From: Glycine soja
Taxonomy: Eukaryota > Streptophyta > Magnoliopsida > Fabales > Fabaceae
NCBI RefSeq assembly: GCF_004193775.1
Contig: NC_041016.1
Span: 42,209,522-42,273,521, forward strand
Direction: 5' to 3'
Length of the DNA stretch: 64,000 nucleotides
Numbering within the stretch: position 1 is the first letter of the stretch; each line of letters begins with the position of its first letter. Shown piece by piece: positions 1-10,700 of the stretch. Below the pieces are notes generated by a model that was given only the letters and a program-made list of their open reading frames with translations, did no database searches and was not told where the DNA came from. A program made the translations under genes and the position numbers.

Positions 1-239
1 TGTGACCTTCATGCCACCTTGAAGGCATTTGACTTGTCAAGCTAATGACATTAAAGAAGCGCTTACTAGGAGGCAACCCAACTTCTCCTTTAGTTTCTTA
101 ATCATTACTTTTTGTTTACTTTTGCATATAGTCAGGAATAACTTGTTTGTGATTGTTTGAGAAAATCATCAGCTGTTTTGATTTTCATATGGGGTTGATT
201 AAGCTTCTCTGAAGCTTTGGATGGAAAATAACTTAGAAA

Positions 240-2000
240 ATTTTTCAGTCATCCACTCGCTCAGCGCGCCCTGTGTGCTAAGCGAATCTTTGTTCATGCG
301 CTGAGTGAGTCACTTCTCGCGCTAAGCGCATCAACCCCTACTCATTAGCTGATGGAGCCTCGCTGAGCGAGCCTTGTGCGCTAAGCTCAAAAACCTCTCT
401 GGAATTTCATCTTTTGGAATTGGGCTAAGCGAGTCATCTCGCTAAGTGCCTCTGTGCACTAAGCGCAATTTCTTCTCTGTTGGATCATTCATGAGAATTG
501 GGCCTAGCGGGTCAGCCCGCTAAGCCTAAATACTTCTTGGGTTTGGAATTGCACTAAGCAAGAGTCTCTCGCTAAGCGAGCCCCACTACTGCATCAGGAA
601 GCATTTTATTCTCTAAGTCGGCCCATGGCCCACTAAGCGAGAGTTGTAGACCAATTAGAGTTGTAGAACTCGCTGAGCGCGTAACCTTCACGCTAAGCCC
701 AAATCCTTCTTTGGATTTTCTAATTTTTGAATTGGACTGAGCGAGTCTACCCGCTAAGCGCATGAATTTGAAATCTGAAAACTCAAAAGTCATTGAGTGC
801 TCACTTAGTGAGTGGCCCACGCTAAGCGAGGCAGTTAAAACTGCCAAAAATAAGGCTTAACTGCCTTAGGCAGTTACTGTTGTGCATTTTATACACTTGA
901 TTCTCAATATCTCTTTACTCTTTGCACTGTGCTTTCATTGTAGCCACTCTGCTTCACTTGCTTTCCTATTGCTCCCTTTCACTGCAACTCAAGTAAGTTT
1001 TTCCAAACTTTTCATTTTAATCTTTTTTTGTTCTGAACCTTAGGGTAGAAGCCTTACTTTACTGTTTTAAAGTTTCAATTTTGTGATTTGCAATGCTGCT
1101 GTTAGGATAGTTATTAGATGCTATGTTGTTAGGGGTTTAATTCTGCATGCAATGTATGTTCTTTTGTGTGGATTTGATTAGGTTTTGAGGCCTAATAGGG
1201 GCCTATGGTTAGGGGCTGAAAAGCCCTAAGTTTTTTGGAAATTTTGATGTGCTCGCAAAGCATGCATGTGCGTTAAGCGAATTCATCAATTTTTGTTGAA
1301 TTTCTGGGTTTTCAGATGAACTCACTAAGCCGGCCCTATCCCACTAAGCATGTTCATCAATTTTGTTTGATTTTATGAATGTTTGTATAAACTCGCTAAG
1401 CCATTGCACCTCGGGCTTAGCGAGTATTTAAATTTCCTGTTTTGTTTAAGTGTCGTATGAACTCGCTAAGCTGGCATGCCGTGCTTAGTGAGTTGTGTTG
1501 CTTGAGTCACAGTCTAAGAGGCTTTTTGTCTTCTGTTGGTAGCTAAACGAGTTAGTCTTGCTAAGCCACCCAGCCTCTGTAGGTTGAATAAGCCTGGGCT
1601 AAGCGAGTCTGTCTCGCTGAGCCTAAAGGATTTTTAATTTCTGAGCTTTTGTTCATGCGCTAAGCGAGTCTGTCTCGCTAAGCACAATTTCTTCTCTATT
1701 TTGTTTTATTTTGGAATTGGGCTTAGCGAGCTTGCTCGCTAAGCCAATTAAGTTCCAGTAGTTAGTTTGGGCTAAGCGCCTGCTGGCGCTAAGCTTGCTT
1801 AGTGTGTCGTGCTAAGCGAGTCAGTCTCGCTAAGCGCAATTAGCTCTCTATTAGAGAATAAGGCTTAGCAAGCCATACTCGCTTAGCCAGTGTGTTGTTT
1901 TAGCTAAGCGAGTATGTCTCTCTTAGCCAGAGTCTTTGTTTTTATGTTGTCGTGCTAAGCGAGTGATGTTATTTTCATAAGGCACACTAAGCGACTCAAT
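240..2000. repeat. Dense array of GCTAAGCGAG / CTCGCTAAGC dyads
   Basis: Dozens of copies of a 9-13 base word (GCTAAGCGAG, CTCGCTAAGC, GCTAAGCGC and one-base variants) occur, usually as facing pairs separated by 3-8 bases. Examples are near 1605-1622, 1658-1682, 1727-1744 and 1814-1836. Each pair could form a short hairpin in RNA or single-stranded DNA. Spacing between pairs is irregular, about 40-100 bases, so this is not a simple tandem satellite. It lies between the polyprotein end and the accessory ORF. The same words recur inside the LTR at about 5080-5310. Copies vary, with many C/T and G/A differences. A short interruption at about 840-1240 has no dyads. Confidence 0.85.
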
Positions 2001-2098
2001 CTCGCTAAGTGCCCAGTCTATTTTTTAGTTTTATTTTTCTGCTTTTAGTTGAAATAAAAACCTGTCTAACTTGATTCATGTGACTCTTTTTTATGCAG

Positions 2099-3562
2099 AT
2101 GGCCTCCAGGAAGAGGAAGTCCATTGTATCCCGGCCCCAGGAGCCTTATGACACCACCAGATTCATCTCTGAGGCTGCCTGGGAGAGGTATTCCCAGAAT
2201 GTTCACTCCCATAACATCCTTTAGGAGAGAAATGTTATTCTCTATGTCACAGAGTATGACGAGTTCCACTGGGAGCTCGAGAGGCGATGCTGGCATAAAT
2301 CCTTGACCAGGAAGATGGATGGGCACATAGATGTAGCCCTGGTCAAGGAGTTTTATGCAAATCTTTATGACCTAGAAGACAAATCCCCCAAGCAAGTCAA
2401 AGTACGGGGGAAGCTAATTAAGTTCGATGCAGCCTCTCTGAATGCCTTCCTGGAGACACCACCGGTTATCCAGCCAGAGGAGTAGTACACAGCATATTCC
2501 CTCTTCTTTCGGACTCGCATAGACCCCCAGGAGCTGGCTGCCAGGCTCTGCATTCCAGGGAGGGGATTCATTTTGAATGCAGAAGGCGCACCATGGAAGC
2601 TGCTCAGGAAGGACCTCATCACTCTTGCACAGACATGGAGTGTCCTTTCCTACTCCAACCTCGCCTCTACATCTCAAACATCTGATCTTAATTTGGATAG
2701 GGCAAGGTTGGTATACGGCTTGGTGATGAAGATGAACATGGACGCGGGCTCGATCATCTCAAGCCAGATCTCACAGATGGCCCAGTCCATCTCCTCGAGG
2801 CTCGGCTTTCCAGCCCTCATTATAGCATTATGCAAAGCCAGAGGAGTCATCTCAGATTCTCTCACCTTTGAGTCCCTTAGCCCTACCATTAATTTGGCTT
2901 CTATAAAGAAGAATTGCTAGAACCTAGATGATCCCACGATCGTTTTTCAAGGGACCCGCAAAGCTAAGGCTAGGGGACCTAACTCTTCAGCACCTTCTTC
3001 CTCTACTCCTGCTCCTTCTCCAGCACCAGCTCCCTTTGCACCACCACCATCAGTTCCAGCACCTGCCGACACCTCCGCTCAAAGCTCAAACCTCACAGTG
3101 CCGATGTTGTAGAGCCTTCACCATGGTTTATGCCTGGTGATGCAAATCATTCATAATCTGGCTCAGCATCGGCCCATTATTAACATGGAGGATTTCATGG
3201 CACAAGTGGCCTGGCCAGGAGTTCAGCCTTCTCCATTGGAAGAAGGTAAGGCTTCCACAGCTCAGGAGCCTCAACCAGAACCTCAACCAGAACCTCAATT
3301 GCAGGTCCCACGCGAGGCCATACTAGTGACGACTCCACAGGTTTCACCTGCTACTTCACCAGTGTTGGAGGTCTCTGAGGATGAAGAAGGCGCTGAGGAC
3401 ACAGACTATGCAATAGATTTACAAGCGGCGCAGAGTACTTGGGATCCCTAGCCTACAGCTACATAGGAGACTCCTCAGCCAGCCCAGGATACTTCTTCTT
3501 CACCTCATGGCGAGCCTGCACCAGCCCAGGACGAGCCAATAGCAGCACAGGAGGAGCCATGA
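2099..3562 (+). pseudogene. Accessory ORF of the gypsy element (putative plant transposon protein), six TAG stops
   Basis: One continuous frame runs from the ATG at 2099 to the TGA at 3560-3562 (about 487 codons) with no frameshift, but with six in-frame stops at 2222, 2483, 2918, 3110, 3449 and 3464. All six are TAG in places where glutamine would fit. The first half (to about 2920) resembles the domain annotated as putative plant transposon protein in legume genomes. It is followed by a Pro/Ser/Ala-rich linker (about 2960-3090), then a conserved tail with Gln-Pro-Glu repeats and an acidic segment ending near Trp-Asp-Pro. A partial homologue of the linker and tail lies at 13159-13620 on the minus strand. 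The protein's function is not known to me; its position matches env-like or extra ORFs of this lineage. It is not translatable as it stands. Confidence 0.7.
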
Positions 3563-4868
3563 CAGGACCCTCATTTATTTTTCTGCTTTAGATATAGTTT
3601 ATGCTTTAGTTCAGTTTTAATTTCAGTTTTAGTTAGTTGTTTATTTATTCAATAAATTTTAAAGCTTGTTGAACAGTTTGCAGTTTGATTAATTATGCAG
3701 TGGTTGTTTGATCTGAAAATCTTGTGTTTGTGAATGATTTGAACTGATCAATTGCATGGATTGAGTGAATTGCGATGATTAGATCATATGCTTTGAATGA
3801 GTATGCAGTAATTAGAAGAGAAAGAACAGATAAATTGTGAAGGTAATCATTAACCACAACCCGATGAGTGTGTGATCCTAAATGTGAGAGAACGACTAGC
3901 ATTGAGTACTGATTTTTGCATGAATCTCTTAATACAAAATGGATGCATGAATTTTGAAGATGATGAAGGCCATGATTGATTGAAACAACCACTTAGCCAA
4001 AAAGCTTACCTTGTTCATGAATGATGAATCCCTTGCACCCATGTTGAGCTTGTTTTTTATTGATTGAACTAAACCTTGAGCCTGTAAAGTCATATCTCCA
4101 TCTACCTTGTCTTAGGTTGTAGGAGAGCATTATGGTTCAAAGAAAATTTGTCCCAAATTTGGGGGAGATTATTGGGTGAAGATAAGAGTGGTAAGACAAA
4201 TAACAGCCACACAGAAAATTGTAAAGAAGCAGCAAATAAAAGTTGCTAAAATAAAAAAAGAAAAGAGAAAATTCAAGAATAAAAGTTGAGTGTGTGTTGT
4301 TATTAAAGCTAAGTGAAGCTAAGTGCCTTAAATGAAAAGGCAAGTAATTGAAGCTGGAATAAAAAGGAAAAGAGTTGATCTAAGGATGAATGCTCTCCTA
4401 GAACTTAAGCTTTTGCATCCTAGAAAAACCATGAATTGTTTGCAGCCCAGCCTCATTACAAGCCTAGAAAAGTCCTTCGGATTCAATTTTTGTGTTTGTG
4501 ATTGTATGGCATGAGATGAAATTCAAAAGTTGGGACTTGTGCTGGTTGTTGATTGATATATAGCCTAAACACTTGTGCTTGAGTGAAACAGTGACCTTGA
4601 GGAATTGGCTTGATGATCCTTCCTTGATATTTGTCTTGCTTGCTAGCTTATTTCACTTGTGTTGCTTAATAATCATGTTCCTATCTTTGAAAATCTGCAT
4701 ATCTTGTGAAAAGTTGTTGGTTGAAGCATTGTATGCCACTTGTGTCATGTGATTGAATGCTTCGAAACAAACACAATTTTGAATAACCACTGTGAGCTTG
4801 TCACTTAAGGACAAGTGAACTGTTCTTTCTTTGCTTGAGGACAAGCAAAACTATAAATTTGGGGGAGT
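3563..4868 (+). other. 3' untranslated part of the gypsy element with polypurine tracts
   Basis: No ORF is supported. Two near-identical purine-rich sites are seen: AAATTTGGGGGAG at about 4155-4167 and again at about 4855-4867, the latter directly before the LTR. The second is the likely plus-strand primer and is preceded by GCTTGAGGACAAGCAA, a block conserved in the second element (minus strand, near 11870-11885). The first sits after TTAGGTTGTAGGAGAG, which also recurs in that element near 12585-12605. The duplication of the tract in both elements shows it is a family feature. Confidence 0.65.
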
Positions 4869-6249
4869 TGTTAGTCGTCATTTATGACTAACTTTTGTAT
4901 TGAAAAGCATTATGAAATTTATGTCTTTTCCCCAATTTATTGTTCTTTTGTAGGTTTGTACATATTTTTAGGTTTAGTTTGATTTTTATGCAAAGATATT
5001 CCCTTCAATGTGAATCAATGAGTTTTCAACTTCAATTTCAGGTGAAAAGATGAAGAATAAGAAGGTTGCTATGGTTGGTGTCTCGCTAAGCGAGGCTTGT
5101 GCGCTTAGTGAGAATCATCTGCTAAGCGAGGCACGCAGCCCACTTAGCGAGTTGGGAGAATCTAGAGGAGAATCTTCCAAGCATCAGCGCACTCAGCGCG
5201 TCAATAGCTCGCTCAGCGAGTCGTTTGTCTTCTCTCGTGCTAAGCGCGCCCAGCTTGCTCAGTGAAAAATCACTTACACGCGCTTAGCGCAAAAATGGCG
5301 CTAATCGAGCCTTTAAGGATAGAAAGCCCTTAAAAGCTGAAGTTGGCGAAAAATAGGGATAAGTTGGAGAGCCTATGCAATAGAGCGACGTAAGAGGGTA
5401 AGGGAGCACCACAAACCTCAGCTTTCAAGAGAATTCTAGGTTTTAGAGTGATTTTTAGGTTCTTAGAGGTGGAGAAGACATCCCTACCACTGTGTAATTT
5501 GAATTTTGCTTCCAAAACCTCCTATTGTAACTGAAAGGTGATAACTTGCCATGGAAGGCTAAAAGCTTTTGTTGGGAATTTCTACTAAGTCTTGATGTAA
5601 ATGTTCTTTACTATCTATTTAATATTGTTTTGATGTGTTCACTGCTTCTATCTGCACTTAATTCTTGCACGCTTTTGGTCTGATCATCCATTTGTGTGTA
5701 AAGTTAGGATTTCTAGCATTGGAAAATGTTTTGAATCCTTAGAACTGGATAGAGCAGGGCTAGATAACTGTATTGTCTGGACACAGAGTGCAGGGACTCT
5801 AGTTTTTAATATGTTGTGATCTTAATGATGTTCGATTAGGCTAAGTTCGACGAGGGATCCGAGAACAAAGTTTAATTAGAATTAGTCCATTCACGCGAGA
5901 CATCGGTATTTGGGATAATTGTCCTCAGCATAGAACACAGAAACAACATTAGATTGAGAAAAACCATTAATTGCATCAAGTCACTCAGTAGAAAGGCCCA
6001 ACGTTTTAATCATTTGTGTATCTTTCATAGTTACTTAGTTAATTTTGTAGTTATCTCTAGAATTGCAACTATATCCTATTTTTATTTCCATTTCATGATG
6101 TTATACAAATGTCTACTTATTGAATGAACGCCTTTTTGAATGAAACAAACTCCCTGTGATTCGATACTCGGTTCTTACCATTTTATACTACTTGTATGAC
6201 TCAGTGCCCTTGCTGATAAACTTTCGCAGTTGTCCTAGAGGCTGTAACA
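4869..6249 (+). repeat. 3' LTR of the Athila-like element
   Basis: The left end is TGTTAG directly after the polypurine tract. The right end is taken as TGTAACA at 6243-6249, giving short TGTTA/TAACA inverted ends and about 1381 bp. About 5080-5310 carries the same GCTAAGCGAG-type dyads as the spacer. The downstream part (about 6140-6240) holds the CTCCCTGTGATTCGATAC type motif common near LTR ends in this lineage. The right boundary is less certain than the left because no internal sequence or target duplication confirms it. Confidence 0.6.
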
Positions 6250-7363
6250 CATAGTAAGCCATGGATAAGAGCTTGAAGGTAGGAGAAGATGAGTGGAGGG
6301 AGAGGGAGGGAAGGAACACGAAATTTTGTGCCTCAAATGAGGTCTGAACTTTGAAGTGTAAGTCTCAAATGATCAAAGTTGAATAAAATGCACACACATA
6401 ACCTCTATTTATAGCCTAAGTGTCACAACAAATTGGAAGGAAATTTGAATTTCTATTCAAATTTCATTTGAATTTGAAATTGAATTTATGGAGCCAAAAT
6501 TTCACTAATTATGATTAGTGAATTTTAGCTATGGTTCAACCCACTAATCCAAGATCAAGTCCAAGATTCTCCACTGAATGTGCTTAGGTGTCATGAGGCA
6601 TGTAAAACATGAAGAACATGCACAAAGTGTGACTATATGATGTGACAATGGGGTGTAGCAAGCAAATGCTCACCTCCCCCTCTAAAGTTTAATTGGATTG
6701 GGCTTCTCTCGATTCAGTTAAATTTATTTCCCAACACACACATCAAATATTTACTTAATGCACGTGAAATTATAAAACTACCCCTAATACAAAAACTAGT
6801 CTAGGTGCCCTTAGGGGGTAGGATTGCATCATTAGCTTAAACATAAGATCCCAAAGATGCAATAAGTCTTACAGCTAATTGATGTTTACTCTAGAACAAA
6901 CCCACACAGAGCAAATTGTATACTTGAGTAGTAGAGTTATAAGAATGTTAATAATCAACTGAATATGGTGAAGCAAGTATACGGCCTTACATAAAGATGT
7001 TCACCTCTGTTGAGAACATCATTGAAGAATGAATAACAAGCGCAAAAGTTTTCAGCAAAACACAGATACTGGTCTTTTTTCTTCGGGATTCCCCTGTAAC
7101 CTAAACAAGCAGAGAATGACAACATAACCAATATCAAACAAATGAATCATTCCTTAGATTCTTAAAAGTTAAAACATTCATTATTTGAACATCAAATAAT
7201 TGACACTGTATCCAATTATTTGTTATCTTTTATCTTTTTCATATACATATATCTCATAATAACTCTCCTATAATCGAAGAGGACAACAAAAGTTGTCCCA
7301 CTTTAGAGGAATAATCCTAGCCTTTTTAAGGATAATCCTAGCCAAATCCATTAGAGGAATTGA
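6250..7363. other. Unassigned stretch between two retrotransposons
   Basis: There is no credible ORF. The sequence around 6270-6735 (purine-rich start, short AAATTTGAATTTC-type repeats, ending TTTCCCAACA) could be a degraded minus-strand LTR, but I cannot find its partner. The last five bases, 7359-7363 (ATTGA), are the left target duplication of the adjacent copia element. Confidence 0.35.
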
Positions 7364-7563
7364 TGTTAGACCTCTTATGATGAATACAAAAATATATATT
7401 CATTACTTTATCATTGGTCTTTGATACAAAGTAAGAATAAATACACTTAAACATAAAATACAGAGAGTATAATGCAGAAGCATCAGCCATTGTTACTACA
7501 AGTAAACACTGAAAATTTACAATTCAACTCATAGAATAGAGAAAGAGAATATGAAGGAATCTT
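7364..7563 (-). repeat. Truncated 3' LTR of the copia element
   Basis: It aligns with 10084-10280 of the full LTR, for example the shared TTAGACCTCTTATGATGAAT block and the AGAAAGAGAATA(T/G)GAAGGAATC block at the inner edge. Similarity stops at about 7563 and integrase sequence begins immediately. It is about 200 bp against 416 bp for the other LTR. Differences between the copies (several per 100 bp) suggest an old insertion. Confidence 0.8.
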
Positions 7564-9360
7564 CTAACCATTTTCATAAGCATGCGATTTCTTCTTTATG
7601 CAATACCATTTTGTTGTGGAGTACTTGCCATAGTATATTGGGCATCAATACCTTCCTCTACAAGAAACTTTGCAAATGTACCATGTTGGTCCTTTTCTAC
7701 TTCCTCAACAATACCTACCATAATATTTCTCACATCTATCAAATATTACGACCTTTATTTTCTTTTCCTTTTGTTTTTCTCCTTTAGCTTTAAAAACTTT
7801 AAAAGCATCAAGTGCTTCAGATTTATTTTTCATACAGAAGATAGAGACATATAAATGTTGAGTGTTCATTGATAAATGAAATAAAATATTTCGACCATTT
7901 GAACAAGGTGTAGGAAATGGTCCACATATATCTGTTTGAAAAATTTCAAGAAGCTCACTACTTCTTTTGGCACCTTTAGTAGACTTGTTAGTATGCTTTC
8001 TCTTTAAGCATTTCACAAAAAGTACTAAAATCAGTAAAGTCAATATTCCTAAGAATTTCTTCCTTCACCAATCTTTTAATTCTTTCAAGAGAAATGTGCC
8101 CTAAACACTTATGTCAAAGCATATACGAATTTTCATCCATAATACTTCACTTAGTACCAATGGTGGTATATAAGTCTACGAGACTTGATTCAAAAATAGA
8201 ATCTAATGAAAGCTTAAATAAGTTTTCAACTAAAACACCACAACCAACAACTTCATTATCTTTAATCAATTCTAAAGAAACATTGCAAAAACGAAAAGAG
8301 AAACCAGTACACATAAGCCTAGGAACAAAAAATAAGTTTCTAGAAAAGGACGGAACATAAAAAGTGTTTTCCATTAACAAACAAAAACTAGAATTCAAAA
8401 CAAGTTTAAAACCTCAATAGCCTCCACATGTGAACTCATCCGATTTCCCACATAGATGCTTTGTTCACTTCCTACTAGATTCCGCAGGTTTGGAAAGCCC
8501 TACACATTATTAGCAATGTAATTGTAGAACTTGAATCAATCCACCAAGTATTGCTAGGAGCTTTAATAAAATTTGATTCAAAACATGTAAAGGTAAAAAT
8601 ACCTTTCTTTTCAAGCGACTTCTTGTATTTTAGACAATCCTTCTTTATATATCCCACTTTCTTGTAGAAAAGCAATTCATCTTTTTCCCACCCACTTCAT
8701 TTGGACAATCTTACGGACTCTAGGGACACCATTGCCTTTTTTTCCAATTTCTTTTATTATGAGTCACCATATGAGCACTTTCAGGTGCCTTATGCTTCAA
8801 TCTCTCTTCCTCTTGAATACACATTGTTATTCATTCATCAGTAGATCATTTGTCCTTATGTGTATTGTAGGAAATTTTAAAAGTACCATATTCCGGAGGA
8901 AGTGAGTTGAGAATCAAATGGACAAGAAAAAATTTAGAAATTTCAACTTCTAAGGGCCTTAGTTTAGCAGTAATAGCCCTCATTTCCATCAAGTGTTCTT
9001 GCACACCTTTACTGTTGTCAAACCTCATGCTTGAAAGCTTTATCATTATGGTACTGCTCATGGACTTGTCTGACCTAACAAATTGCTCCTCAATAGCTTT
9101 CATATAAGTCTTAACCTGATCATTACCTGGAATGGATCCTTTTATGCTTTTGCTTATATGAGACTTTAAGAGCATCAAGCTTAAGCAATTTGATTGCTCC
9201 CATCACTCATAGTTTTCCTTTTCAACTTGAGCACTACCTTCCATGGGAATGGGTGGTTCATCCACACGAAGTGTCAAGTCCAATTCCATGCACCCCAATG
9301 TCAAAAGAATTTGTTCTTTGCAATTAGCAAAGTTATCACCAATTAACATTGGAATTTTTT
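7564..9360 (-). pseudogene. Copia gag-protease-integrase remnant
   Basis: Read on the minus strand: a UBN2/gag-type region (about 9360-8700, with the family-like pattern LNSLPPEYGTF), a zinc-knuckle and WWIDS protease-start region (8675-8475, first knuckle cysteine apparently lost), the Lys/Phe-rich protease-to-integrase linker (8398-8147), and the integrase core (8043-about 7566, with TDICGPF and the STPQQNG motif near 7610-7640). Several stops and frameshifts interrupt it, including a stop after Tyr-Glu near 9210 and a frame change near 7720. Reverse transcriptase is absent. The gag is clearly related to that of the copia element at 38.6-39.6 kb. Confidence 0.8.
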
Positions 9361-10069
9361 ACTCAAGCAAATTTCTAGGTATAATTACAATATAATAATT
9401 ACATACATTAATGCTATGAATAAAAATCAAACAAGTAAATTCAAAGCTTCATATGGGCAGAGGTTCAAATCACACAAAATTTATAGACCTTATGTACAAA
9501 CACCATAATAAATCATGCCTGTGGGTATACAAATATTATGAAATTTGATCTTTATTAATTATTATTTTCCTATGGGACTAAATAACAATTTCTTTATCAC
9601 TTAGGATGCTAAGGTCACTCTAAACATGTAATCCATAACTTCTAAGTATATAGTAAGTGTCGTAAACATAAAGTTGTGCAAATTAAGCTTTATTTTTAAA
9701 CCAATTCATGTAGCATAGCATAACTTGAATTAAAATTGCTTTTCCAATTCTAGCTAGTTACATAATTTCATGAATTACAATCAAATGTAATTAAATTCCT
9801 TAACATGTGTAACAAGTACAATTTTCATAATATGCATAACAATGTAATTCAAAGCAACTGTATATCACATACAATTAATCAATGATAATTATAGTAAATA
9901 ATTAAAATAGTATATCAATTAGAAATATCTAATACATGCTATTAAATATCAAATAACATGAGTCAAATTCAATCACCACATAATAGCCTATACCGAAACG
10001 AAATAATATATATGTGTGCTTTATTAAAATAAATAAATAATATTGTTGAATAACAAGCCTTAAAAGAAG

Positions 10070-10083
10070 ACTGTGATACCAAT
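10070..10083 (-). other. Primer-binding site (initiator tRNA-Met type)
   Basis: On the minus strand TTGGTATCACAG follows the inner end of the 5' LTR. It matches TGGTATCAGAGC, the usual plant copia site complementary to initiator tRNA-Met, with a small change. This fixes the orientation of the element as minus. Confidence 0.7.
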
Positions 10084-10499
10084 TATTAGACCTCTTATGA
10101 TGAATACAAAAATATATATTCATTACTTTGCCATAGGTCCTTGATACAAAGTAAGAATAAATACACTCTTAAACATAAAATATAGAGTATAATATGGAAG
10201 CATACTTCCATTTAAAGTCATTGTTACTACAAGCAAACACTGAAAACATACCATTCAACTCACATAATAAAGAAAGAGAATAGGAAGGAATCTCCCCACC
10301 TTAGCCTTTTGAATGTGTGTGAATCAATGGAGCACCACAAGCTTTATATAGGCAAGGGACCCCTTCATAAAACTCATAATGTAACTGTCTCTTTAATTTG
10401 GCTCCTCCATTAAAAGTCAATAATTCAAAAATTAAAACTTGTAACAGCTACATTAAATTCCTATTAAGAGCCACATATATTAATGTTTATATTCTAACA
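10084..10499 (-). repeat. Full 5' LTR of the copia element
   Basis: It is 416 bp. On the plus strand it starts TATTAGACC (one change from TGTTAGACC at 7364) and ends CTAACA, followed by the ATTGA target duplication. It should carry the original promoter on the minus strand, but I see no convincing TATA box to name. Confidence 0.8.
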
Positions 10500-10700
10500 A
10501 TTGAATCTTTGGTTTTCGAGAAAAGTAAACAGACACCTTGTAAGAGCCTTGAGACTAAGATCTCAAGAGATGATGGTTGTCAAACTAGTCTAAGCATGGA
10601 ATGAAAACCTTTTATAGCAAAGAAGATATAGTTTTGTCTCTTAAGGTCGAACCTAATTCTAAAGCCTTTAGTAAGATGAATCCAAATAAGATAAGATAAG
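10500..10700. other. Short unassigned spacer between retrotransposons
   Basis: It begins with the right target duplication ATTGA and ends with AAGATAAGATAAG before the next LTR. No gene or named repeat is seen. Confidence 0.4.

Larger units (their letters stand above)
1..6249 (+). mobile_element. Athila-like Ty3/gypsy retrotransposon, 3' portion
   Basis: The window opens just past the end of a polyprotein. The stretch at about 51-80, containing AAAGAAGCGCTT and GGAGGCAACCCA, matches from memory the conserved sequence just after integrase in plant Athila-type elements. It is followed by a dyad-rich spacer, an extra ORF in the place where this lineage carries an accessory or env-like gene (2099-3562), a long untranslated part with the polypurine tract, and an LTR (4869-6249). 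Gag, protease, RT and integrase would lie upstream, outside the window. The layout, the polypurine tract and the homologous element at 10701-15340 support the call. The family name is inferred. Confidence 0.75.
7364..10499 (-). mobile_element. Internally deleted Ty1/copia retrotransposon with perfect target duplication
   Basis: The outer ends are TGTTAG (7364) and CTAACA (10494-10499). The flanking 5-mers are identical: ATTGA at 7359-7363 and at 10500-10504. Reading on the minus strand, the order is 5' LTR (10499-10084), primer-binding site, gag, zinc knuckle, protease region, integrase, then a partial 3' LTR (7563-7364). Reverse transcriptase, RNase H and the first about 220 bp of the 3' LTR are missing, so one deletion removed everything from within integrase into the LTR. 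The element is about 3.1 kb and cannot encode its own mobilisation. Confidence 0.85.

Noticed and set aside
572..847. 91-codon minus-strand ORF
   Set aside because: It lies entirely in the dyad array, reads the repeats on the other strand, and has no recognisable domain.
2099..3562. Programmed TAG readthrough or recoding of the gypsy ORF
   Set aside because: Six TAG codons in one ORF, all matching CAG to TAG change, fit decay better than recoding. No known readthrough context is repeated at the sites, and plant nuclear genes use TAG as stop.
5050..5265. 71-codon ORF with repeated Leu-Ser-Glu words
   Set aside because: It is a translation of the GCTAAGCGAG dyads inside the LTR. The same repeats occur in noncoding parts, so the peptide repeats carry no evidence for a gene.
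1..6249. CRISPR-like array in the dyad region
   Set aside because: The words are short, variable and mostly paired as inverted repeats with irregular spacing, in plant retrotransposon DNA. None of the features of a CRISPR array is present.
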